Part shown: positions 1 to 11,100 of the stretch, in pieces
Position numbering within the stretch: the stretch's first letter is position 1
How the letters are laid out: the number at the start of each line of letters is the position of its first letter
Assembly (NCBI GenBank): GCA_006538405.1
Contig: BJKQ01000001.1
Coordinates: forward strand, 1,612,001-1,676,000
Reading direction: 5' to 3'
DNA from: Hansfordia pulvinata
Taxonomy: Eukaryota > Ascomycota > Sordariomycetes > Xylariales
DNA length: 64,000 nt
The notes under the pieces: model-generated
Databases searched by the model: none
What the model was told of the DNA's origin: nothing
What the model saw: the letters and a program-made list of their open reading frames with translations, nothing else
Translations under genes and position numbers: made by a program

Positions 1-331
1 CTCAAGTCGGCGCCGGGGCGCAGCTGGGAGATGATGTGCATGAGGACTGGACTGGCGGGTCAGCGCACGGGTGGCAGCAGGGGCGCGAGAAGCGCGGCGC
101 GGCGCGACCTACCATTGCCCTGCTCCGAGTCGACGACGGTGCTGTCATCCTCAAACTCGTCGTTGCTACCGTTGGCAGACGACTTGTTGCCTGAGTAGCC
201 GGGTCAGCGGGGGTCGAGCGAAAGGAAGAGTTGTCGTGGGGTGGGGTGGGGTTGGGAGGGAACTGACTGCCGACCGAATTTGTCCTGCGGCGGCGGCCGG
301 TCAGGCCCGAGGTGATCCTGCCTCCGTGCAT
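1..331 (-). CDS. Oxysterol-binding protein, Kes1/Osh4 type (5' end, partial)
   Basis: Partial gene whose 3' end lies off the left edge. The proposed exons are 331-268, 190-113 and 46-1, joined by introns of 77 and 66 nt. The first uses a GTCAGT donor and a TGAC..CTCAG acceptor; the second a GTAGGT donor and a CCAG acceptor. The first exon starts at an ATG in a good context (GCCACCATG). The spliced frame gives a Ser/Asn/Asp-rich leader followed by LMHIISQLRPGADL, which matches the start of the lipid-binding domain of fungal Kes1/Osh4 proteins. These proteins move sterol and PI4P between membranes, chiefly at the Golgi. About 62 residues are visible. The family call rests on that short segment; the exact first exon is inferred from phase and splice signals. 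Confidence 0.72.
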
Positions 332-470
332 GGTGGCGGGGGCGGGGAATCTGGAGGCGCGTCGCAAAAGGGTGAAGGGTGTTGACGCGCGGCGACTGGA
401 ACGGTGAGGGCGAGGGCGAGGCGAGAGCGAGAGTGACAGCGGAGACGGCGTCGCTGGGTAAAGGCGCGAA

Positions 471-503
471 GTGGTGGTGGTGGTGGTGGTGGTGGTGGTG
501 GTG
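471..503. repeat. (GTG)n microsatellite
   Basis: Eleven perfect GTG units, about 140 bp upstream of the proposed start of the minus-strand oxysterol-binding protein gene, so probably in its promoter or 5' leader. Confidence 0.95.
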
Positions 504-2463
504 AGTGGGTGGGATGGGAGGAGGGAAACGGGCAGAGGAGGTACTCAAAGTCGGTCAGCTGCTACTGCACGATGACCACCGACAGACGGCACCCGATGGG
601 ACGGCCCCGAGAAAAGTGACTTATAATCAGGCTGGCTGCTAATGACTTTAGGAGGCAGGTACGGTAGGTAGACAACGGCCCAAGTCAAGGCAGCTGCGAC
701 CAGCGGGGTGCGGGCTCGGGCGCGAGCGCGAGAGCGAGAGCGAGAGCAGGCAAGAGCAGCCCGTTGCAACAATACAATACCGGTGCGGGCTACACCTGTT
801 AGGTGTGGTCATGCAGATGGCGGTTGATGAGAGGGAGGCAACCCGACGCCTCACCCAAGCTGTCCGCCGGTGGGGGCGAATCGAATCAGAGACAAAGTCG
901 GACTCAAGTCATGGATGTCTGCCAGGCTCGGGGTGTTTCGTCTCTGCCCGGGTGTAAAATATCTTGGTCTCCTGTCCTGTTTTCTTGGTCCGTTTTTGGA
1001 TCTTGCCCCTTTGGTGTCTGGTGAAGAAAGTGATGATGCTAGAGGTGGCGATGCTTGTAGCCAGGGATTTTGGCTGACTGACCGGCAAAGACGGTCCGGG
1101 AGATGGTTTTGTAATTATAAGAGACGGCAACTTCAGCTGGGAGGGAGGTACTCTACTTCGCAAGTGACGACGCTTCGAGGGACGGATCGGCCTTTTTCAA
1201 GGTTCCCGGGCTGTCTGGTGGCTTGCTCTAGGCGAGCAAGAGAACATGGAGGGGTTCTGGCTTGGCTCTGGTTCGGCTTATTCTCTCTCCCCACCTTGAC
1301 GCAGCCTGGAGAGACTGCCGAGCGGGCGATGGTTACTTGCATGTATGTACGAGTACATAGAAGGCGCGGCGCAAATGCGCCTGCAGGAGCAGCAGCAGCC
1401 AGCCAGCCAGCCCATCGAAATCGGCATCGAAATTTGCTTCGTCTGCCCTATGGAGCTCGAGGGCCGGACCGGCGTAGTATGGATCCCACCTTGTTTTCGT
1501 CACCTTGGGTGGTATTAGTGGGATGCAAACCCCCCCTCACCTGGGCGAGAACCGTACTCGAAACCATCCATGATACCTGCGTACCGACCTGCACGTACGG
1601 TCAAACACGCACTTATTGCGGTATGGGGGCATGTACCTAGTGGCAGTATCGAGGAACGCGCGCCCGCTACTCCCCCTCGTAGCCCGTTACCTCTCCCGCT
1701 AGCCTTATCGATAGCGCCGCCCCCATGACCTATGACCTCACTGCCTTGAACCCCGTGCAGCAGCCGCAGCAGGCTACCGCTGCTCCTCCTCCTCCTCCTC
1801 CGCCTCCGTATCCATCGTAAGCCAGGCACACTGATGAATGCAACGTGAATACGGTCGATTGAATGGATCTCGCCGGCCCCATGGGTGACGGGTGGCTGTG
1901 GTGAAAGTCACACTCTAACACCTGCATGCGCTCTCTTACTTAATGGAATGTGCTCATTTCTCTTGTGTCCCGTACACGGATAGGCACCCGCGCGCAAAGT
2001 TGCAGCGAAAACCCGGAATGCAACACGAGTACGTGAGGTACGCAGGATAGGGACACACGCCCACCGGTGGCGTTAAGCGTCAGCTAACCCGCTCAACCGT
2101 GTCCTTCGCTCGCATAACCAGCAGCAACGACAAAGCCTGCCAGCCATTCATCTTCAACTGGAAAGTGTATTGAGCCTTGGATGTCGAGATCGAGGGGTCG
2201 GGTATATCTCCATATCTCCTTGTAGGTAGCCCGAGCACAGCATACATCCGCGAACCAAGTTGGCAGCCCCGGACAGCCAAGAACGGCCAAAGGAAGAACC
2301 GCTACGGGCCCTCCCTCCCTCATCGCGACGTCCCATCAATCCACCCTCGAATCTCCTAGCCCGCAACCTACATAACCTACCTTAAGGTAGGCAAGGCCAT
2401 TCGCCGTGCTCCATTGGGTCCCGCCCGGCCAGCTCCCCCTCACCTCGCGTATTCCCAGCGCCT

Positions 2464-2478
2464 CCCCCCCCCCCCCCC
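2464..2478. repeat. Poly-C tract (15 C)
   Basis: Uninterrupted C homopolymer in gene-free DNA. Confidence 0.95.
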
Positions 2479-2740
2479 TTCTCCCGTTCCCTCGCATGCT
2501 TTGGTCGACTCTGTCCTTGTCACCTGGTCTGCTCTCTACCGGCAGCCGGTAGCCTGGGATCGGGCATTGGCCGACAGAGCCTCTTTCTATGGAATGGGGA
2601 AGATGGAGAGGGCTGAGGGGGCTGAGGGCTGAGCAGTTGCCCGCAGGTCGCTGGGTAGTAGTCGATGTGGGCCAGGCCGTTCAAGAGTTCGCCAGGGGCA
2701 AATAGGGGGAGAGGTGCACTCATGGATCAACCTCGCTGCT

Positions 2741-2758
2741 CCCCCCCCCCCCCCCCCC
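2741..2758. repeat. Poly-C tract (18 C)
   Basis: The longest C homopolymer in the window, in gene-free DNA. Confidence 0.95.
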
Positions 2759-4251
2759 TCTGTCTGTCTAGTCTCTGCCGACCCGAGCGGAGGAGGGCTC
2801 TGCCTCCATCATCGCCCACGGAAATCTTCAAGTGAGGAGCCCGCTCCCTGGCTGCTCTAGTTCGTCGAGTAGAGAGCGGTCACTTGCGCAAGAACCCACC
2901 GGGCATAAAAACAAGTAGGGCCCGGAGTCGGGGTCACTTCACCATCTGGACGTCTTGCGCCCACCACCCGGAAGCAAAGACCTTTAGATACAACAGTGTC
3001 AACAAAGTCTTATAGGATCACGGCACACTGCACTAGACGGCCAAACCGCAACAAACCATGGCGAAAGCCCCCACGGGGCATGCGCCCTTCCTCCCTACAC
3101 GGCACCATTGCAGCGCCAAGATGCATACGACTTCGAAACATGCCTGCCTGTCTGTACGTGCCTGCGTCTAGACGAAGAGAGGTACGCACACACTTCTGCC
3201 CCTTGATCATCGGCTTGTTCTTTCGAGCGTGGCCCACCTACATTACCTCATTTCTTCGGATGCCTTTCGGCTTTTCGAAAAGCCCTTGTCTCGAATCAAT
3301 TCCTAGACTCGTGTAAATGATCCTGTGATCTGGCCCTGCGTTTACTCCGTGAATCTATTAGCCAACGCTGGCCGGCAGCATCTCCGAAGATGCGAATCGG
3401 TCGGTTAGCATGGACTAGTACACAGCCAAAAGTCCTCAATTTTGTCTCAGTCGAGACCATTCACATAGCAAATTTGTCGCTGGCTCGACCCCTCGAAGCT
3501 GACATCCTTTTGGAGCATTCGATCGTCTTGTATGGAATTATCCGTTAACCGTGGGCCGGATGGGGACCTGCTATACGGCCCTCGACTGCAGGCTCAGCAA
3601 GTTGTAGCCAATCGTAGCCAGCGATGAAATAATGGGAAGCAGGCCCGCTTTGCCTGTCACCTTCTGCGCACCTCATCACCCAACAGTCTGGCCAGATCCC
3701 GTCGGGGTTTGTCGTATTGAGGTGGACCGAGTGTTCAATGACCCGCAACGGGACCCATTCTATATGTTTTCGGTCGCCGTTCCGATCCAACCCGGGACCC
3801 GCTTCGCCGTCCTGTCCCGGTCCGTCCTGCCCTTTTCTGGGTACGCGAGGGCTCCACGACCGCCGTGCCCCCACCCCGTTACCCCTCATTTCACCCATGC
3901 CCTCCGGCCGCTAACCCCCTCTTTTTACTTGAAGGGGCCTTCGGCCACAGAAGTCTTCGGAAGCTGCATAGAGACAGGATACTCTGTTGAATCGAGTTCG
4001 TCCAAGATCCAGCGATTGCCGTCCGACGACTGGTGGTGGGTGGACATGGTAGATGGCCTTTGTCTCCACCGGAGCAGTGTCCGTGTTCGTCCCAGAGCGC
4101 TTGCCGGCACTATTTGGTCTGGGGCGTTCAGCAAGTATTGTCAAATTCGTGGTGTAGATGCCCGGCCATATTTGACTGTAGATCAGAACTTGAAGCGAGA
4201 TCCGATGAAACTTGAGCGAGCCTTGGAAGTCGCGCGTGGAAGTGACTATCC

Positions 4252-7200
4252 TCATTTTCCTTTGCTTAGCCGTGACCCCTTGACAGGAGCAGGGAGAACC
4301 AAGCAAAGACGGTCGCGTTCTGGTCAACACGGTTAGCAAGGTATTCGAGGGCGTCCCTGGAGCCAGAACTTACCACTTGGGTCGTCAAAGATGATTGTGA
4401 GGTCATCATTTTCTCCAGCGAAATCGGGCATGTCGAGGCACACAAACGCCATGTCGTCGGTGGAAGCCTCTCCCTCTGCCGGAACCTTGGGCAAGGGAAA
4501 TCGGGCGTCCGCCAGCTTCAGACCGGCTTTCCCATTGCGACTGAAGGACTCAAACACGTCAGTGCCCTTGAGAATGAAGCCCATGCACTGTCCGTGATGC
4601 CAGTCCTCAAAGAATGCCAACAGCTGCACTGTGCCCTCTTGTTGAACCACCTGAATGCGCGTAGTGCCGGCATCCCACTTCTTGTGAATCGGAACCACCA
4701 TCCTCCGCCGGGAGATATTCAGCGTCTGGGCTATGCCGTCGAAAAGGACTTTGTATCCAGTCAGGCCCGCCTGGAATGCATGGAGATCTTTGAAGCTCAT
4801 GAACCGATACGTTCTGACAGTCGGCGTACGCGGAAGAACGTTCTGGAGAAGAGCGAAATCCTTCATAGCCTCTCGCGGTGCCAGGTTTTCGGAAACGGAC
4901 GTCGTCATGTCGAGCTGCGGGTGCCGCAGGACCTGCAAGGTCATGATGTTCTTGGTGCCAAGTCTCAACCTCAGTTCGCCCGGCGCGACATTGATTCGGT
5001 CAGTAACTGTCCCGAGAACGCCGACACCTCCCTTATTGATAGACTCGACTTCAATCCTGAGCTTCTCTGCCAAAACCACCGGTGGGCTATCGCCAGCGTA
5101 TCTATCGTTGATGATACGAGCACGTTGCCAAGGGAGTCTTTGGATAGCCGGGAATCCACCGCGCGTATCGGACAAGCTCTCAGACATCTGCATGCCTTCC
5201 AGTTGCATCTCCGCAACGGCTTCCTCGTCGTTGTGCAAGTGAGTCCCATTCAAGAGGCGAAGAAGCTTCTCGCGCTCCGAATCGGCCCCAAACGTCATGA
5301 GCATGCGGCCTTTGTCCTTGCCGTCACTGAAGTAAAGCTGAAGAACAGGTGCCGAGTTCTCTCTCATGTAGGCGAATTGGATCACTCGCTGCGGCGTGTA
5401 GAAATGGGTGACACCACTCAACGTTCGGATGCTTGGGCCGGTGACAACCGCTATCCGGAAGCCTCGGTGGAAAGTCCGCGGACCGTGCGGGCTGGCTTCC
5501 TTGTGAATGCGTTCGAATAGAGTCAGGTCGCATTGGCCGACTCGGTCTTTGGGAAACTTGCGGCCCTGGGGGTTGGCATCGAAATAATGAAAGGCTCGAA
5601 GCTTGGTGGTATATGTGACTACTTCATCCTGCCGCGGATACAGGTAGGACTGGATCTTGATACTGAAGTCGTACATGCTCCAGAGTGTGCGGAAGTCAGG
5701 CTGGGTACACTGGACGGCCAGCATGAACCCTCGAGGGAGCTTGATATCGAGCGAGCAGGTGTCTGGTCGCCACTTGAGGTCCTGCCAGGACACGGTAGCG
5801 TCTTTGTCCGCCGAGATTCTGAGCGTAACAGTGTTGTTCTGACTGGCCAGCACGAACACGATGTTGGAGTCAGTTGCCGGTCTAAGCATAGTCAATATGC
5901 AGGGCAGGTGTGTTTGGCCCGACTTGGCACCTTGCTCCATCAGATATACGTCGGCGTTCACTCGGCCATAGTTGAAGGTCTGGCTCGAGTCACCCACTGG
6001 AAGCGCGTCCAGTAAGTCCATTGAGCGCACCGGCTGTTGCTGGGCAGCAGTGACATGAGAACCTCCGATCCCATTGAGCAGCGCGACCATGTCCTGGCTA
6101 AGGGACGGATATTCGACCCATATCGACTTGTCCATTGTCTGTGGGAGGAAAGGCTCCTCTGGAGGGAGAAAATTGTTCCTTTTCATGGACACGGCCAACT
6201 TACGCAAGTTGGCCACCAAGACTTGTCTGATTTCGCCGAGCTCTCCGTCCACAGGGCTGTACTTCCCATCCGCGACTTCTGGTAAGGCCACCTCCGTGAG
6301 CCAGTAGCCTTTAGTCAGGTCCGTGTATGCCTGATATTTTGCCATAAGATATTTCATGTCGTCGGGGTTCGCGGGCTTGTTTCGAATGACGTTTTCCAGT
6401 GCAGTCCTGCCCTTCAGAAACCACCAAAGCGCAGCCCTGCAGAGATCATCGGCCTTTGCCGTATCCAGGGGCTGGATCTGCTCAGAGTACAGCCGAAAAA
6501 GCTCGTAGAGATGTGTAGTGCGGGCAACGTACAGCTCCAAGGCTTCATCGCCGGCTGCGTTCACCACATCGGCAAAGCCTCGCCCACTTCTCTCTGGGGA
6601 TGGCAGTGTGGGTCGAGTCGCTTCAGGCGAAGATGGCTCCAAACGCATAGCTTCTGGAGACGGTGGCGCCATGCGGGCATTGCCTGGAGATGGAGGTGCC
6701 ATGCGATGGTTCTCGGGAGAGGGCGGGGCCATCCGGTGGCTCCTCGGAGACGGTGCCATGCGCGTAGCTTCGGGGGACGGTGGTGCCATGCGAGGTACCT
6801 CGGGGGATGGCGGCTTTGCGCGGAAAGCGTCAGGCGAAGATGGGGCGAAAGCACGAGAAGGGGGGTTGCCAGGGGGCGAACGGTCCTCCGTGGAGTAGAT
6901 CGAGCCTGACCCTGCCGATTCCGGGCTGTCGGGCACTTCCGTGCTTATCCGAAGGTTTTCGACATTGACGGTGACCTGATCCGTGCCGGGCGGGTCGTCG
7001 AAGGGCGAAGGGGTATTCTGTATATCAGGAACTTGCAAAGGCGATCTTGAGCTGGCTTGCGACGGTGGGGAAGGGAGGAAAGAGGAGGAAGAGTTAGGCT
7101 CTTGACGAGGAGGAGACCGCACAGATGGTGGTGAAAAAGTTCGGCTGGATTGAGCCCGCATCAGTCTCTGGGTTGACTGAGGAGGCACCGCAGGCGGAGA

Positions 7201-8196
7201 CCTGTGGGAGAATGCCCGAGAGGGACCTTCGCGCCGGTAGGAGGATGGAGGCGGCGGAGGGGCTTTTCGGAGGCGCGGGTGGGAATCGCGAGACGCGTCA
7301 GGGGGAGGGCTTGTCTCGGCCCAATCGTGGTTCGAGTTGGCGCTGGCAGCTCTTTGAGCCTCCGCAAAGGCCTTGCCCTCGGCCATCCGCTGTTCCTGCT
7401 GCTGCATCTCGATGAAAGAGCGTCGGTTCTCGTCCTTTCTGGGGTTGACGCCCAAAAACCGGGATTGGCCCGGGTGGCCAGCGGGAAGCACCCGAGGCTG
7501 AGGCGGCTCCGGGGGCTCAGCCTGGATGCGTGGCGCAGGGGCCGGTTCGTCAGACGGAGAGTCGCCGACAGAAGAAAAGCCAGTCTGAGTCCGCCGTATG
7601 GGACCGGGGACGAAACCACCATCATCCTGCCTCACGTCCTGGACCGCCCCGATCTTGCGGGCGTATTCGTGACCTTGCTTGGTTGGAGGAATCGGGGCTG
7701 GCACGGTCTTTGCACGTTTCCTTTTGCCGATCTCGTTGGTGGATGTTTCGCATTCATCGCCGCCCTCGCCGATGATTTCCGGGTAATTATCGGAGAAGCG
7801 GACAACCAAACCCTTCTTGGAGGACTTGGTTGGGGGGTTCGGACTGTGCGAGCCGGATCGATTTCGGTATGTGGTCAGGCTGGCCTGGGAGCGGTGACCT
7901 CTAGGGCTGTCGACTGGTACAGCATCGGGGTAGCGAGTGGCCCTGGAAGTGTCGAGAGCCAGCGTGGGAGGGGCAGGAGGGGCGGGAGGGTGATGTGCGG
8001 CGGTGTGCGGCGGCGGCGGGGGTACCGGGTGCGTCACGTTGAGTCTGTCGGCGCCGCCAAGGAAGCTGGTGATCTCGTTGGCGGACTCCTCGTTAGTGAG
8101 CTTGCGATCCCTGCCAATGCTGCTGGCGCCAAATATCTTGCCCTTCCAGCGGTCCCGGCGCGAGTGTTTAGAATCTTGTTCGTGGTCCATATTCAT
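4252..8196 (-). CDS. Large conserved fungal protein, proline-rich N-half with Ser-Pro repeat array
   Basis: Two exons: 8196-4374 and 4319-4252. The 54-nt intron has a GTAAGT donor, a GCTAAC branch site and a CCAG acceptor. Reading straight through the donor instead gives an implausible tail and stop at 4333. The spliced product is 1296 residues. The N-terminal part, to about residue 540, is basic, proline/serine-rich and probably disordered. Residues about 450-530 carry a tandem repeat of roughly 11 residues built on RMAPPSPE, with eight or nine Ser-Pro sites. From about 545 the protein becomes compositionally ordered and conserved-looking, with helix-rich then beta-rich sections that may include PH-like folds; that fold suggestion is a guess. 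There is no transmembrane segment or signal peptide. I recognise it only as a conserved filamentous-ascomycete protein and assign no function. The start is the first in-frame ATG of the open frame; a second ATG lies two codons later. Confidence 0.85.
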
Positions 8197-11100
8197 TGTG
8201 AAGAAGACGTCGATGCGGGAGGGAATAGAATGGGAGAGGCGCGGCGCGCGGGAGGGGCAACCTCATATGCCGGTCGTGAGGGCGTCCGGCTTGGTTGAGC
8301 GACTGTGCCCGTGGACGCAGGGCGGCGTCGTGCTGAGGTGAGTATTCGTTCAGGGCAATGCCGAGACCAATCTGGAAGAGGAGATGGGTGAGTAAACGGG
8401 GCGGGCGTAGGGTACATTGAGTGCGTGATGGGGCGTAGTGCTAGTGTGTGATGTGTGGTGTCGACAAAGCCATGTGGCTGCTCAGTGCTAGGGCCAACCA
8501 GCTGTGGTATAGAATGTGAGGGACGGCGGTCTTCAGAGCCGCTCTAGACCCAGGTATTGTTGAGGGGGGAGGTGGTCACTGCAAGAGAGGAGGGCAGAAG
8601 AGTGTATGAGATATGGGATGTAATATAGGGCTACAGCTTTGCGTGCCGACTCTTGGCTTGCCTGAGCCGCAAGAAGGGGCACGAGGCGGGGGAACGCCTG
8701 CAGACCCGGACACGGAGTTCAGCCTTGCCCTGAACGCGCAAGAGTGTTCACGCAAGCCTGAGGCAAACATCGTGGGCAGACAGGAACGGGAGAGGGCAGG
8801 CGAGTGCTCGCAAGTTTTGGGCGCCGCGACTGTGGACAGAGGAAGTCGGGGCAGACAGCAAGGCGAGCTGAGACGCACCTGGTGTGAAGGCCTCGTGGCG
8901 GCGTAACCCCGTGCCCGACGGTGGGGTTGCCGTCAACTCCAGCTGGTGGTGGTGGTGTCGTCGTCGTGGTCGTAGTCGTGGTCGTAGTCGTCGTGAGTGT
9001 CGCTGCTCGGCAGTGCCTGCTATTACTGCGCCCGACGAGTCGATACAAGAGGGCGACGGCGGCGACAGCGGCGGCGACAGGTGGGTGTTGTGTCTGGTCA
9101 AAAGTTGGGTCTGGTCGGGTCGGGAGAGACAGACAGGACTTGTGGGGAGTTTGGGGTTTCGCAGCGGCTGTCATTGTCATCCGTACGTCTAAGAATAATA
9201 ATAACTGGAGGTCAGGGTAGTAGGTAGGTAGGTACGGCCAGCCTCAGCGCAGTACTCGTACCTGCCGAACTACTTCTACGGGGTCCATCCAACAGCAAGC
9301 CGGGAAGTCACCATCCACCTTACACGTAACGTGCCCATACGTACCTCTGGAGCAGGTACGAGTACCTACCTCCTGTGTACATGGACCTTTGGCCCTGCAT
9401 CCATGTACCAGGTGCCGTCTTGCAGTAATGGTCGTACCTGACCTGACATACATACAGTGCCAGCAAATGTCATAGAGGTCCAGGGCCAGTAGATGGGTTA
9501 GGTAGAATTCGAGCGGATATTAGGTGCAGTTACTCGTAGGCACAGGAGATAAGGACGTACGAGGGACGCAGCAGCAGCAGGAGGGGGGCGGGATAGGAGC
9601 AGCGCTGCATGGAACACGGTCATCCATGGACGGACGAGCCCACGCATCATGAGCGAATGGCGTGAGCGGTGCGAGGGCCGGTCAGGTACCTAAAACCACA
9701 AGTACCCATACTCACAATAGATGCGGGCAGCACTGCGGGCTTCCGGCTGCGGGTGCGGATGGCCGGCGCAAGCACAGCCCGGGGAAAGCTCCCAATGAGG
9801 GTCTCACAATCCAATGGGTACCTACCTAGCTCTAAGTAGCGGTACATCATTCATGCAACCGGCACAATCAGCCACATGGATCGATGGATGTCCAGTCCGA
9901 GACGTGGACGCGAGTGCTCAATGTTGATCGAATTCTGATGTTCAGTGGTGCTCGCACTCCCACAGTCGCGATTCACGGCCCGGTACGGGCACAGCGCCGA
10001 CGGCACACTGCGCGTCTTTTGACTCTGCTCAACTCGTGCGAGCATTCATGGGTGTCTCTCTTTCCAGTTTGCTGCTCAGGGATTCAAGTAGCGGAGGGTA
10101 CAAGTGAGTTGTGTGCGAACATGCGATTACCCTCCTAGGTTCCGGTACCTTTGTCTTCCCGACCGATCCCCGAGTCGATGGTGGGCTCCTGCTTGTAGAG
10201 TATCATACGAAGGGTCAAGAGCAGACATCGGCCCAGGGAGGTTACTCGAGATATCTCTTGAAAGCTTCAATCACAGAGCCGACATGTCGCATGCTGACTG
10301 CTATCCGGCACAGTCTCGGCCCCTCGTTCGCGAGGTCAGAGACCGTCAGTTCAGCTCACAAAACACTGCAGAGAGTAAAAGGGATCTTTCCGAGCGGTCG
10401 CCATGTGTCGGGGTGGCAGCATCCTCTGCCATCCATCCTGCCCTGGCCCACTGCATCAGATGGATGGCGGGCCAAGCTTTGCTGGTGCGAGCCTCACGAC
10501 CGCGGTGGGCGCTGGACGCGCCAGCGCATCCGCCCCGTTGGCTTCGTCTGAACACAAGCCCGCAACCATAGCGGCGCGGCGCCAGAAGGGGGCGAGTGTT
10601 TGCCCAATGACTTTTTCTTCTCGCGTCTACTTGCAGTGACTGGTGAGGCTCAAGTACAGACATACCCAGACAGAACAGACGGGACCGGGTTGGGCTGTTC
10701 AGGCGGCTTGTACCCGCTACATTGCGCCCAGAAGCACAGGCGGGTTCCGTCGTTGTTTCATCTGATGGCCCGCTTTGCCCGCGGGGCGGGACAATCCCAC
10801 TCTTACGTGCCAGGGCTCATCCATCTGGCGGGCACATAGGTACGAGTAGCGAGTGGTGAGAATTAGGTACGAGTACTCGTGCGAAGGACCTGGCTTTTTT
10901 TTTTTGTTCTCGAGAGCGCCGCGCCGACAATGGCCAGGATGCAGGTGCGACCAATAAAGGGGACAAGGCCGGTGTCGATGATGATGACGCAGCTGTGGGC
11001 GTGCACGGATCACGCAGGGCCGCCCCTCGCGGCGATAGACAGCAGAGGTAATAATAAACTCGGGTGGGCAGCCAGGTAGGAACCAGTCTAGCTCGGAGGG

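Larger units (their letters stand above)
332..4251. other. Gene-free stretch, 3.9 kb
   Basis: I see no supported gene here. It contains a GTG trinucleotide run (471-503) just upstream of the oxysterol-binding protein gene, two long C tracts (2464-2478 and 2741-2758), and one exact GTACGAGTAC copy (1347-1356). Open frames in it are short and not protein-like. The right end is the 3' flank of the large minus-strand gene that stops at 4252. Confidence 0.6.

Noticed and set aside
870..1640. 256-residue plus-strand open frame
   Set aside because: No start context, no domain, Arg/Gly/Thr-rich, and it crosses a GTACGAGTAC copy; looks fortuitous.
7204..8298. 364-residue open frame on the plus strand
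   Set aside because: Lies antisense to the N-terminal half of the 1296-residue minus-strand gene; its Gly/Arg/Val-rich composition is the expected shadow of a Pro/Ser-rich coding strand.
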